From positions 1-64,000 of the forward strand of contig CAJQUW010012520.1 in NCBI GenBank assembly GCA_907163375.1: a stretch of 64,000 bases of DNA. The letters are read 5' to 3'. The stretch is from Prostheceraeus crozeri (taxonomy: Eukaryota > Platyhelminthes > Polycladida > Euryleptidae). Below, in pieces: positions 34,816-45,073 of the stretch (within the stretch, counting starts at the first letter, position 1; each line of letters begins with the position of its first letter). A program made the translations under genes and the position numbers. The notes beneath the pieces were generated by a model. The model did not search any database. It had not been told where the DNA came from and worked only from the letters and a program-made list of their open reading frames with translations.

Positions 34816-34880
34816 TAAAATTTTTAGTAACTTAAAATTTTTGGTCACTTAAAATTTGTTTGTAACTTAAAATTTTTTAT
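34816..34880. repeat. 17-bp AT-rich tandem repeats upstream of gene
   Basis: Three to four copies of gtaacttaaaattttt-type units end immediately before the ATG at 34,886, in the position of a promoter. Confidence 0.7.
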
Positions 34881-34885
34881 TAAAA

Positions 34886-35353
34886 ATGTCGCAAGTGAAA
34901 GGTAATAATAAAAATGTTGAATTAAAACTACCTAATATTGTTGACAAAAAAAACCTAAAACTATTACTATTGTTAAAAAGAAATATAACATAAGTAAACC
35001 AATGATAGAGAATATTAAATTACAAGAAGAAAAGAATGGCGTAATTCTCCCATTAATTCCTCTAATAATAGGTGGCATAGCAGCAGCAGGAAGTGGTAGC
35101 TGGTATTGTCCAGGCAGTAAATAAAAATAAATCAGAGAAGGCAGCATTAGAAGAACAAAAACGTCAGAATAGAGAGTTAGAGAAAGTTGCTAGAAGGCAA
35201 GGAGTAGTAGATAATTTTATTAGTAAATTAAATTTAGTTGATGAAGGAAAACCAGTTCTTAAAAATATTCTCAACAATGTTGATGACTTGATACAAATAA
35301 AAGAAACTAAAGATGGTTCTGGAATATATCTAAGTCCTAGTATGATTAGGTAA
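34886..35353 (+). pseudogene. Polinton small Gly-rich hydrophobic protein, broken
   Basis: ATG 34,886 follows TTATTAAAA. The frame shifts near 34,950 and again near 35,090. The pieces encode a Lys-rich N-terminus, a hydrophobic segment GVILPLIPLIIGGIAAAG, a charged helix (EKAALEEQKRQNRELEKVAR) and the C-terminal motif GSGIYLSP. Glycine-rich hydrophobic proteins with such tails occur among virion proteins of Polintons. Membrane-active or core function is inference only. Confidence 0.55.
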
Positions 35354-35356
35354 ATA

Positions 35357-35425
35357 TATTTTGTGATAGATATATTGTTATAATGTTATAAATATATTGT
35401 TATAATGTTATAAATATTTTTTTAT
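35357..35425. repeat. 22-bp tandem repeats upstream of integrase fusion
   Basis: atattgttataatgttata is present as two tandem copies with a partial third, ending 8-10 bp before ATG 35,433. Confidence 0.75.
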
Positions 35426-35432
35426 CTTTAAA

Positions 35433-36761
35433 ATGTATTCTACAAATTCCGAAAATTTAATTAAATTAAAAATTGCTAATTTAGATTTATTGAATTATCT
35501 ATTAAACGTACATTCTGGCCATCGGTCGCACACCGGTCGCTGCACACTGGAGGTGACATACAAAAAAACATTAGAAAACTTTCCTGGGTTTATTTGGAGT
35601 AAATATTCAAAAGAAAAACATCTTCCTTGTCATTCATATACCGGTCCAGGTACTCGATTAGATATAAGACTAGATGAGAATAATAATCCAAAGCCAGGTG
35701 AAGAACCAATAAACAGAGTTGATGCAGCAGCTTGTAGACACGATTTAGCTTATCGAAATCATGACCCAACTTCTCGACATGAAGCAGATAAGAAAATGAT
35801 TCAGGAATTAGATAGTATTCAAAATCCTTCCTTTAGAGAAAGAATTGAAAGAATGTTCGTAAAGAAAGCATTACAAGCAAAAATTCTGTTCGGTCAGGGT
35901 TTAGACAAAACTCATAACTCTGAAACCTACGCCTCCGAAATGTCGAATGACCCAGATCGGCATAGTGGCACTTATGCCTCCGAAATTCACAAGGAATATA
36001 GAAAGCCGAAGTATCTATTGAAGGTAAAGGTATTTAATAAAGATGATATTTGGAGTGCTGATCTTATTCATATGCCGAATGAAAGGGACTACAAATACGC
36101 ATTGACTGTTATAGATTTATATACACGATACGCTTGGGTAAAGGCTTTAAAAAACAAAAGTGGTTTATCAGTTAAATATGCGTTTGAAGAAATCTTTAAA
36201 GAAAGTAATAGAAAGCCAAAGAAATTGTTTGTTGATAAAGGATCTGAATTTTATAATAAAAATGTTAAGTTACTATTTGAAACCATTTATTCAACTGAAA
36301 ATGCAGGAAAGGCTGTAGTAATAAAGAGATTTAATAAATCATTAAAAAGTAAATTATTCGAGAAATTTACAGAACAAGGTAATCAGAAATGGTTGAAGAT
36401 ACTACCATTAATTGTAGATCAGTACAATAAGAAAGTTCATTCAGGTATTGAAGAAACCCCAAAGAATGCTTCTGACGATCCTGATTTGATACGAAAGAAA
36501 ATATTCGAAAATAATTATTTGAATGAGAATAATCCGAATTTGCAGAAACGTAAGCCGAAATTTAAGATTGGAGATAGGGTACGAATATTTAAGTATAAGA
36601 AAAAATTTGAAAAAGGCTTTGTTGGCTATTGGACTAAAGAGATATTTGAAGTTTGTAAAATAAATCAAACATATCCCGTTACTTATGAAATTAGAGATTT
36701 AGATGATCAGGAAATCACTGGCAGATTTTATGAAAACGAATTACAAATAACTGATTTTTAA
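35433..36761 (+). CDS. INT: Phospholipase A2 - integrase fusion (integrase inactive)
   Basis: 442 residues, uninterrupted. Residues 60-130 match the parvovirus-type phospholipase A2 fold: calcium loop YTGPGT (69-74), then DAAACRHDLAY with H103 and D104 as catalytic pair. From about residue 186 a Polinton integrase follows: D210 (WSADLIHM), D268 (FVDKGSEF), a QYNKKVHSGI segment (about 330-340) and a C-terminal SH3/chromo-like module (KIGDRVRI...TKEIFEV). The position that should hold the catalytic Glu, before RFN, is Lys 298 (AAG at 36,324), and the D268-to-298 spacing is about five residues short. The N-terminal zinc part of the integrase is missing. GC-rich inserts sit at residues 27-41 and 161-184. 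The two domains may have been joined by a deletion. The phospholipase residues look intact. Confidence 0.85.
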   Translation: MYSTNSENLIKLKIANLDLLNYLLNVHSGHRSHTGRCTLEVTYKKTLENFPGFIWSKYSKEKHLPCHSYTGPGTRLDIRLDENNNPKPGEEPINRVDAAACRHDLAYRNHDPTSRHEADKKMIQELDSIQNPSFRERIERMFVKKALQAKILFGQGLDKTHNSETYASEMSNDPDRHSGTYASEIHKEYRKPKYLLKVKVFNKDDIWSADLIHMPNERDYKYALTVIDLYTRYAWVKALKNKSGLSVKYAFEEIFKESNRKPKKLFVDKGSEFYNKNVKLLFETIYSTENAGKAVVIKRFNKSLKSKLFEKFTEQGNQKWLKILPLIVDQYNKKVHSGIEETPKNASDDPDLIRKKIFENNYLNENNPNLQKRKPKFKIGDRVRIFKYKKKFEKGFVGYWTKEIFEVCKINQTYPVTYEIRDLDDQEITGRFYENELQITDF

Positions 36762-36780
36762 TTTTTGGAACTAACGTTTC

Positions 36781-36795
36781 GGGAATTAAATTCCC
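36781..36795. terminator. Palindrome between convergent genes
   Basis: gggaattaaattccc, 20 bp after the integrase stop and before the end of the oppositely directed protease gene. Confidence 0.5.
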
Positions 36796-36826
36796 TTATT
36801 CAATTCTAACATTATATCTAGAAATG

Positions 36827-36876
36827 GTACTCCTTTTTGTAATTTATACAAAACATATATGCTCAAAAAGGAGTAC
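36827..36876. terminator. 13-bp-stem hairpin at protease gene end
   Basis: gtactcctttttg pairs perfectly with caaaaaggagtac across 24 nt. It overlaps the protease stop codon. Confidence 0.6.
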
Positions 36877-37276
36877 ATTGGTCAGCGGGTATGTCTAATA
36901 AAAATGGTGACAAATGGTGACCGCAATAAGTTGGTCCTACTTTTTGAATTTGAAATGTATTATAAATTCCATTTCCCAGTAGTTCTTTGACTTCATTTGT
37001 AGGTGGAAGTCCGCATGAGTCGAAATAGTAATTGTCACCATTTCTATTAGACATACCCGCAGACTGTAATGTACTCCAAAAATGTGCTCCTTTTTGATCA
37101 GACGTGTGAAGATTTGTTGCAAAATTTACAGTTGGCTTATCTTTTATCAATAGTAATTCATTTCTCATCAATATGTGAAAATTCTCTATTCCCAATTGAT
37201 TAGCAATTTTCTTTAGATCAAAATTCGTAGTTGTTTGTCTACCGTATTGTTTTACGAACTCAGTCATGTTAATCAT
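36863..37276 (-). CDS. PRO: Adenain-type cysteine protease, C-terminus replaced
   Basis: 137 residues from ATG 37,276 (CATTTAAAATG). Adenain-like (C5) proteases process capsid precursors in adenoviruses and Polintons. Visible are His in GAHFWSTL (about residue 69), Asp in YYFDSCGLPP (about 85), Gln in TFQIQ (about 109) and the nucleophile Cys in TYCGHH (about 118), so the catalytic set is complete. The remaining C-terminal 18 residues are encoded by a short inverted copy of the gene's own middle part (36,870-36,912 versus about 37,033-37,082), so the natural end has been lost. It is shorter than adenovirus adenain. Confidence 0.85.
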   Translation of the reverse strand: MINMTEFVKQYGRQTTTNFDLKKIANQLGIENFHILMRNELLLIKDKPTVNFATNLHTSDQKGAHFWSTLQSAGMSNRNGDNYYFDSCGLPPTNEVKELLGNGIYNTFQIQKVGPTYCGHHLSPFLLDIPADQCTPF

Positions 37277-37917
37277 TTTAAATGGAATAAAATTTATTTC
37301 AGAAATTTCTCAAAAAACTTGGCGTGCAGCAGCTGCTAAATTTGTGACAGCTGATAGGGGTGAGGCAAATCACAGACAATAGCGCATAATGCGGGTTCTG
37401 AAATCTCATTCACACTATAAGAACAAAAGAACAAATACAATCTAAACACAATGGACATATGAGAGAGAGGATAAATGAATGAATGAATGAGCATTTCTCT
37501 TCATTTTAATTTTCATAACAATCATTCATGCGACATTATTTTGAATGGAAAAATACACCGACTGTCGAACCATGTCGACAAACATTCTGAAACATTTTGT
37601 GGCTACAAAACTGGTTCTGGTTCTGGTGTAAATTTCCATTAGCGTTCAAGGTCATTCTATTAAAAGCATACGGGAATTATTCTCATTGAAGACAAACAAT
37701 TATTTTAAAGAATGCATGTCATTGTGAATATAATATTCCTGTAACAGACAGGATCGAGAGAGTGAGAAAGAAGTCCCGCTGCTCCGTAAAAGTTTAATTG
37801 AGTTGTCCAACCAAACAATGTCATGGCATGATATAAATATCATATAATACGGATCAACAAAGACAATGAATAGACAGCAGATCACTCAGTCAATTAGCCG
37901 CATCACGAGAACAATTG
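37277..37917. other. Non-coding right end of Polinton, no gene seen
   Basis: No domain-bearing ORF. A gaat tetranucleotide run lies near 37,475. Coding capacity here may have been lost. Confidence 0.45.
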
Positions 37918-38103
37918 TCAAGTGCGATTGTCAGTTATATCGATGAGTAAGAGGAAAAGAGATCTCATCATGAACAATTCCAATTCCTTGTGTTGTGATT
38001 CCTTATCTTCCATATACCTAACTCTATCTTTGTGCTTTTCTTTATCCATTTCACTTGTTTTTAATTGAGATAACGAAGGATATATTCTCGAGGTTGCTTC
38101 CAT
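37918..38103 (-). pseudogene. Duplicated 5' end of membrane-protein gene in right terminal repeat
   Basis: ATG 38,103 and the next about 40 codons mirror the gene start at 17,424, because the terminal inverted repeat extends into coding sequence. An internal deletion of roughly 70 bp follows near 38,000, after which the copy degenerates. Confidence 0.75.
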
Positions 38104-38373
38104 TTTTCAGGTTTCCATTTTTTAATAACAATTTTGAAATTTTTGATATTGTTTGGTCTATGTGAAAAGACTACGTACATTTTTGGACTACGTGAAATTT
38201 TGAGACTACGTAAAATTTTGAAACCTCCTTTCAGTATATGAAAACATCCCAACGAGCTTAAAACTGTTTTTTGATTTTATCCTTAAAATCATTTTTATTT
38301 ATAAAACTCTATTTTTTGGTACCTTATTTTTTTTATTTTTTGCTTGTCCTGGACCGGTCATATATACATTACT
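37985..38373 (-). repeat. Polinton terminal inverted repeat, right
   Basis: Reverse complement of the left repeat. Ends ...catatatacattact at 38,373, that is AG when read inward. One copy of the end motif only. Confidence 0.9.
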
Positions 38374-40843
38374 GTGGTAATCCTTGTGAAACCTCTCTGC
38401 GTCATGTTTTCAAGTGGTTGCCTTTCGTCTCAACGTTGTACTCTGACCGCGAGGGCCACATTTAGCTATCTGTCACAGGTTACCTCATAAAATCTCCATT
38501 GCACTTGTCTCCCGATAGTTGGCCAACCATGTGAGAATGAACCATAAGTTCTTTTAATAACTGTCTCTATCACGGAGACGAAATGATGAATGGAATGAAA
38601 TGGGAGGCCACCCTTGCACCACATGCAGCACATCACAGACTTCTCTCTTCACTAGTGAACAAGCTCTTGTGAACATAGTCAGAAAGTGTATCAAGTTGTA
38701 CAAAAGTTTTGCTGCAACACAGGTTGATGTACAGTTAGAAAGTTTGATCATGACGTTTTATGAAGCACAAATGTCATAAAATGTTAGCGCTAGTGTAGTC
38801 AAATAGTTTTACTGCGACACACGTTTGTGAAAGTAAAGTTTGATCATCAAAGTTTATTCGTGAGTGTCGTCAGAAAGTGTATCATGGTTTGCAAAGTTAG
38901 TGTAGTCAAATAGTTTTCGCCGCGACGCACGTTTGAGAAAGTAAAGTTTTATCATTAAAGTTTTATGACTGATAGAACTTATCCCAGCACTAGAAAGTTT
39001 TATCGAAAAGGTTTTATTGCACAGTGTAGAATGTCTTGTAACTTACTTTCACAGTGTTAGAAAGTTTTATTGGAGACAGCTGCCAAATGTTCCCTTATTA
39101 GAAAATTCAAACTTCATGACTGTTAGATTAGCTTCATCAGGTTTACTAAAAGCAGTTTTCTACTGCAGTGAGACTGAGAGTTTAGAATGTTATATGAAAA
39201 CAGTGTTCACCACAGCGCTAGAAAGTTTTACTGCTCTGTGTAGATTGTTTCACAGCGTTAAAAGGTCTTATGGTAAGCGTTGAATGTTTTATAAAACCAG
39301 GTAAAGTCTTGTCACAAACGTTGAGTGTGTGAGAGCTAGTTCCATGACATTGAATCGCATGGGTCGTAAAAGTCCATAATCCAAGGCTAGGCTCCTCGAC
39401 GGTTGGATTTAGGGTTTTATATCACATGCGTTAACCGTTCGTGTAGAATGCGTGAAGCACATGTTCGCTTAAAAGTCTAAACGCAAACGTTGAAATAAGT
39501 TTTGTAAGAAGTCTTTGACAGGCTGTTGTGAAACGTAGCGAACGTTGAAAAAGTTTTATAAAAATGTTTCTGCAGTCACACTCGTTAGCGTACCAGCTTT
39601 ACTAAATGTGTTGCTTGCCTTTATCAAATTGAATGCGTGTGTAGACTATTTTGTAAATAAAGACACATAGTGTTAAACGCTTTTGCACTCTGCATCGACA
39701 GCATACAAGTATACACATAACAACCTGTAACGTTGTAAGTCGAATGCATATGAGTTAGGAAACACTCAAAGCATGTGTGAGATAAAAATCAACCTGCTAA
39801 ATTAAGTGAAACACAAAAGTGTCACAACTATTTTACGGGAAATAAAGGAGAACTGTGACAACGTTTACACTCATCATAGACAGATGAACATATAGTCTAA
39901 CTTTCTGACATTCAAATGAAATTCATAAACATGAACCTTGGTGTAAGAAACTTTATGACAACAACTTTATGTTGGTAAAACTTTCATAGATTGCAGTCGC
40001 ATTTGAAGTTTAGAAACCTGTAGAAACGCATAAGTCTTAGTTCAACGACTCGACCATTGAACTCATAAAATGAACACGTCTGTGTAATGAACACGCTCAT
40101 CAGTAGGAAACAGCAAAGCATGCAATGTCATTGAATGATCAAGACTGACTGACACGTCAGTGGAATTATTTCATGAGTATGGAAAAGCGAACATTACATT
40201 AGGACTGTCCATGAGCATTAAAGGCTAGAATCAAAGTTTGCTTTTGATGTGCTTGTCAAATGAAACCGTGTCTCATTTCTAAACGAATCGTGCATTGATA
40301 ATAGAATCAACATTGAAACCTGCATCAAGTGATTTTCTGTGCGAATGCAGACGATGTGAAACTGACACACGGATTGACATTTAACACTGCTTGCAATATT
40401 CAACACGCTGCCATTCAAAATGTTTATCATAAAACCTATCAGTGAAACAGATGTTCCCCTCCTGTACACACAAAGAATCACGAGTGCAATCTGTCGCCTA
40501 TTTGTCGCGCTGCCCCTCAGCAGATAGAGTAGAACACAAAGATGTACGCGCGCTCTCTCTCTCTGGCACCCGTCTGTCACATTAAATAGAGATCTATCGC
40601 ATCTGTCCCACGAATAAGGATGCAAAAACGCATCGTCATCTCAGACCTCTCACCTAGCTGATTCCCACACAGCTCATTGCCATCGCACCGGAAGGGAGAT
40701 TCACACGATAAATGCATCTAAGTTTGTTGAGTGGTTGAGGATGGCAGTCAATGAAAATATGTCTTCCCCTTTCTTCCTCCAACCATAAGTTTAGAGCAAT
40801 ATGATTGTGCGAACCAGACATTTGAAAGGCTGTATCATTCTCA

Positions 40844-40850
40844 TATAAAG
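40844..40850 (+). promoter_or_regulatory. TATA box of arm gene, left copy
   Basis: TATAAAG 31 bp before ATG 40,881, conserved in the right arm at 48,871-48,877. Confidence 0.5.
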
Positions 40851-40880
40851 CAGAGTCTCTTGCATTTTACTATCACCGTC

Positions 40881-41206
40881 ATGTCTGAGAAGCCGACAGC
40901 GTGTGTGATGCCAATTCGCATCATACACTGCCGAAAAGAATTCCACAGTGATGTCTATGGTGAGGATATCACTGTGGGAAATTTGTGAAGCATTATACTT
41001 ACTTCACTCTGAATGAAGATATGAGCCGTCGACTACGGCAAGAGACCGAGACGGTGGAAAGTGAGGCCGAGACGGTGACGAGCGAGGCCGAGATGGTAAC
41101 GAGCGAGGCCGAAACGGTCGAAAGAGAGGAGATGATGTGGAGTGACGACTCGGAAAGTGAGGAAGTGGAAGCGAGTGAAAATGTCATTGTGATATCGGAT
41201 GATGAA
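40881..41206 (+). pseudogene. Arm gene first exon, left copy, frameshifted
   Basis: Same sequence as the right-arm exon at 48,517-48,840, but a 2-nt insertion near 40,977 (gtgggaaattt versus gtggaattt) breaks the frame after about 32 codons. The downstream acidic part and the splice-donor-like GAA/GTAAGA at 41,206 are preserved. Confidence 0.6.
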
Positions 41207-41589
41207 GTAAGAGTTTTACACATGCATACGAATGGCTGTTATCTCAACTCGTTCATGTTTTCTTTCAGTGATGGAGTGAGTGATGGGCGTTCTTTAGTTC
41301 ATAAAATCATCATGCGCACATACAGCACACTGTTTCACCTCATTTCCTCGTGAATGAATCATGAGTTCTTATAAGAACTTCCTTCTAATGCAGCTAAAGC
41401 GGTCCCAAGCCCGCCACATATCTTCGCATATGGAATGCAGAGGGGAAGGATATATGATGAAATGTGAGGACACCCTTGCACCACATGCACCCACAAACAC
41501 ATTTCTATCTTCATTAAGATGACATTCAATCACTTGAATTCTAATGTGACCATCACATCCTTAGATCTCAGTACAGTCAACTCTCTAAC

Positions 41590-42085
41590 GTACTTGTTAA
41601 ACCTATTATCTCTAACTTTACAAATACTGAAAGGATTCTAACATGATTTCAACCTTTACAAACATCAACTTTATTTCTAACTTTGCAAACAGTGAAATGC
41701 TTGTGACACTATTTTATACTTTGCCTATCTTACAAACAGTGAAGTGCTTGTGACACTATTCTATACTTTACCTATCTTACTAACACTGAAATGATTCTGA
41801 TAAAATTCCTGACTTTACAAACAACTACTTTAATTTCTAGCTTTACAAACAGTGAGATGATTCTAACTTTATTCTTCACCTATCTTACAAACATTGAAAT
41901 GTCTATGACATTATTTCTAACTTTACAGTGAGATGGTTATAACTTTATTTCTAACTTTACAAACAGTGAAATGGTCTTGACTTTATTTTATACTTCACCT
42001 ATCTTACAAGCACTGAAATGATTCTGATATTATTCCTAACTTAACAAACAGTAAAAATGGTTGTAACTTTATTTCCTTAATCAAT
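41590..42085 (+). repeat. Array of 40-50-bp repeats, left arm
   Basis: Repeated ctttacaaacagtgaaatg, tcttacaaacactgaaatg and close variants. Related arrays occur at 43,850-44,170 and 47,645-48,125 in the opposite orientation. Confidence 0.8.
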
Positions 42086-42097
42086 CCACTCTGTTGA

Positions 42098-42379
42098 AAC
42101 GACAGTTACAAAATTGTTGGAGAAATACAAGGAAGACGTTCACACTCATTCATCAATTACAAGTCGCTTGATGCAATGTCGTTCGATATCGCTTTCTTCG
42201 ACATGAGCCGAACCCTTGAGCTCCGCTGTGGATGCAGAGTGAAGATGAAGAAAGGCGAAGCAATTCGCCGATCCGTCCACCTCATTCCACATGAGCTTGT
42301 GGAAAACCCTTTATTTCGGGATATGGCGCTAGAATATCTGGCGTTGCTGAGAACTCAGCGTCCGGAATACTTCGAGTAA
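42098..42379 (+). CDS. Small ORF in foldback centre, possible exon
   Basis: Open from 42,098. The first ATG at 42,176 gives 67 residues rich in Arg, Leu and Glu (RCGCRVKMKKGEAIRR, HLIPHELVENPLFRDMALEY). Higher GC than its surroundings and a compact amphipathic pattern suggest real coding, but no family is recognised and no clear splice acceptor fits. It starts at the very edge of the unique centre. Confidence 0.3.
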   Translation, partial: NDSYKIVGEIQGRRSHSFINYKSLDAMSFDIAFFDMSRTLELRCGCRVKMKKGEAIRRSVHLIPHELVENPLFRDMALEYLALLRTQRPEYFE

Positions 42380-45060
42380 TCGAAGTATTTCATCGGTCCT
42401 TCCGAGGGCCCGGTCACCAATTCGTTGGAGACCACCCTATTAACAAAGAAAAGTTACAGACTGTCACACACACAAACACTAGATTCAAGGATCTCTATCT
42501 TTCTTAGAAAATGAAGAAGCTCTTATTAAATTCATCTGATGAGAAAGCAACTTCATGACAAGTGTTAAACTTGCCCAACACACATCTTCAAAGTCCTAAC
42601 TTCCATGAAATCATCATGTTTAAAGTTTTAAAGCCCCTATGATAAGTAGCAAGGATCTTTTACATGGTTAGAAATATAAGCGTGTGTAGAGAGAGGATCA
42701 GGCCTGAAGTCATGAATTTTAATTCTTCACTACCCCTCAAATGGAAATAGTAAGGGTGGTGGAAGAATCATCAGAGCGACATGTTCTATAATAATGCAGG
42801 CCGTGACAGTCACGGTTGGACTTAGAGATTTAGCGTTTTATATAACATACATCAATGATAACTATCAGTGTATACATGCATTTACTTAACCATTGGTGAA
42901 TGACATAGCTAAATTGCTAAAGTCCATCATGTAAGGGGTAGGGTTACCTACCGTTGTATTTAGGGTTTTGGATAACACAAATGAACGATCTCTTTTAGTG
43001 TAGAATACGTGATGCATATTTTCTCTTTATAAAATGCCTTTGAAGGCAAGACTAAATTTCATGATGAAAAGACAGTTTTTAATCGTTGATGAGAGATAGT
43101 TACATGCTCATTATGTCATGCACTTTACATTTGATGCAGTCTGCTGAAAGGTGATTGATGCATGTTCCATAGAAGAGTTGTATGTATCCTAGTGATTGGA
43201 ATCATAAGTGTGTAATGAGTTGATGAGGAAAATATATAATAGTCAACACATGAAAGTTTCTTGTTATCCAAGCTAGGAATATATGAACATCATTTATCAG
43301 TCAGTGTTGTATTTTAAAAGTCGTATGCTGACAGAGACATAAGTTTACTAAATTATACAGCAAAACTCCTAAGTCCCTAAATCCATAGGATAGTTGTCCC
43401 TGTGTTGAGATTTAGGGATTTAGCGTTTTAAAAGTGTAAGTTACATAGATAAATCACTAAGTCCATAGCATAGTCAACCCTATGACAAGACTTAGCGTTT
43501 TATATGATCCATGTTAGCAATAGCTGTTCGTGTAGGATGTGACTCAATGCGTTGAGTCAGATAATGTATCATCAATTTCATTCACTTGGTTAGATGATGA
43601 AGAAAGTGTGAGATAGAAGTGAAAGCGATCTCATAAAGTTTAGAACACATAGTAGTGACATTGTAGGAATAAGTAAAGCGAAAAGTTATGTCGTATGAAA
43701 TGAGTAATACAAGACTAGCTCACATTGAACTGAATTGTTGGTGTAACAAAAAAGCTGTGTGGGTTTCAATAACATATCATGTACATACTGTGTCATTTTC
43801 TTTTCACATAAAGTTGGGCTTCAAACAGAGTAGATTGACTTAGTAATAAAGTTGCAACCATTTTACTGTTTATAAAGTTAGGAATAATATCAGAATCATT
43901 TCAGTGTTTGTAAGATAGGCGAAGTATAAAATAAAGTTGTGGCCATGTCACTGTTTGTAAAGTTAGGAATTTTATCAGAATCATTTCAGTGTTAGTAAGA
44001 TAGGTAAAGTATAGAATATAGCCAAAAGCATTTCACTGTTTGTAACGTTAGAAATGAAGTTGATGTTTGTAAAGTTTGAAGTCATGTTAGAATCCTTTCA
44101 GTATTTGTAAGATAGGGGACGTTTAAAAATGTCAGAATCCTTTAGCATTTGTAACGTTAGAAATAAAGTTGATGTGGGAGAACTGCATTCCAGTCATGTT
44201 TAAAGTGACAATGTGTGTGTGTGAGAGAGAGAGATTGAGTTCAACATTATTGAGAGATATAACTTCATGCGCTGCGTAAACGAACACTTTATAAGACAAT
44301 GCGAGACCAGTGAAAGCTTATACAATTGTATAAACACATAAAATTGAAATGTCATGGGAATGCAGTATTGAACTTTACAAGCATCCTTCGAATGAACCAT
44401 TGAATCAAGCCCCTTCGAAAGTGAGCATGATTTAAGGAAACATTCAAATGGTGTGAAGCCTCTAAGTATCATTGTGAGCATCTGTACGTTTGTCATTCCA
44501 TGTATTTTATCACACGCTAGGAACTATTCAGTCTTTTCATCTTTTTCATCTTCGGATACATTCAGTTCACTTGAGGGTCATACAAACTTGCCACTCAGGA
44601 TAAAGAGACCGCTGTCACAAAGCGTGAGCCGGGCGTCATTCCCCTTCCGTCACAACGAAGCGAGAATGTCCATTTATGGTAATATTGACTCCCTGCGTCA
44701 GTCAAGAAAATCAGCGGTTGACATTCCAAATATGGCGAGATGAAATCGTTTGAAGGAGACATGACCAAATTTGGACATTGGCATATTCTGTCTTTGTGAG
44801 AGAGAAGTATGTAGGTCGCTTCTCGTCACCCAATTTCATTCCTGTTTCCTCCTTTCAACGGTGAGTCGTCTGACGTTTGCTATCAAACGTTCTAAGTTAG
44901 AGATTTAAAGTCAGATCTTACAGGCATCATTAATACACTTTCTAACATTAGGGTCTTAAGGTAAGGATCTTCATTGTCTGTCCTATGCCATTTATTACAA
45001 ACATGTTTCTGATAAACAGTGCTTTCTTGTGAGAACTGTAGTAAATAACTGACTTTTATC
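42380..45060. other. Foldback centre, non-coding left half
   Basis: Contains dispersed copies of a TTTAGGGTTTTATAT-type block (about 42,811, 42,951, 43,400 and 43,485), a repeat array (43,850-44,170) and a TG/GA microsatellite near 44,213. No convincing ORF. The frame open at 44,453-44,743 lacks an early ATG. Confidence 0.5.
43850..44170 (-). repeat. Third repeat array, inside the centre
   Basis: tttgtaaagttaggaa- and tttgtaagataggc-type units in the same direction as the right-arm array at 47,645. The preceding 200 bp also match the region before 47,619, so this is a direct duplication. Confidence 0.75.
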
Positions 45061-45073
45061 TTGCAGTTTCAAC

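Larger units (their letters stand above)
17063..38373. mobile_element. Maverick/Polinton (adintovirus-like) element
   Basis: This is a 21.3 kb element with terminal inverted repeats starting 5'-AG, a 6-bp target duplication, and the hallmark gene set of protein-primed polymerase B, retroviral-type integrase, adenain-type protease and major capsid protein. Polintons are self-synthesising DNA transposons related to DNA viruses: the terminal protein primes polymerase B at the ends and the integrase inserts the linear DNA. Nearly every gene here has stops or frameshifts, and the integrase has lost a catalytic residue, so the copy is dead. It carries a nested LINE (25,797-29,445), a small LINE fragment (about 18,140-18,370) and an anonymous insert (31,228-34,744). 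Confidence 0.92.
38380..42104 (+). repeat. Foldback left arm, inner part
   Basis: Inverted counterpart of about 47,619-51,237. 38,700-39,300 carries irregular repeats around aaagttttat and gtagtcaaatagtttt, with about 100 bp more than in the other arm. It holds the exon-like block at 40,881 and ends in the array at 41,590-42,085. Confidence 0.85.

Noticed and set aside
40218-40625. Minus-strand ORF in the left arm, with its partner at 49,244-49,507
   Set aside because: Antisense to the promoter side of the arm gene, and not conserved in length between the arms.
42811-43510. Telomere-like TTTAGGG repeats
   Set aside because: TTTAGGG occurs singly inside a longer dispersed block, not in tandem.
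44453-44743. Open frame with a signal-peptide-like start
   Set aside because: It begins at GTG, not ATG, and the hydrophobic stretch precedes the first ATG. No splice evidence supports it.
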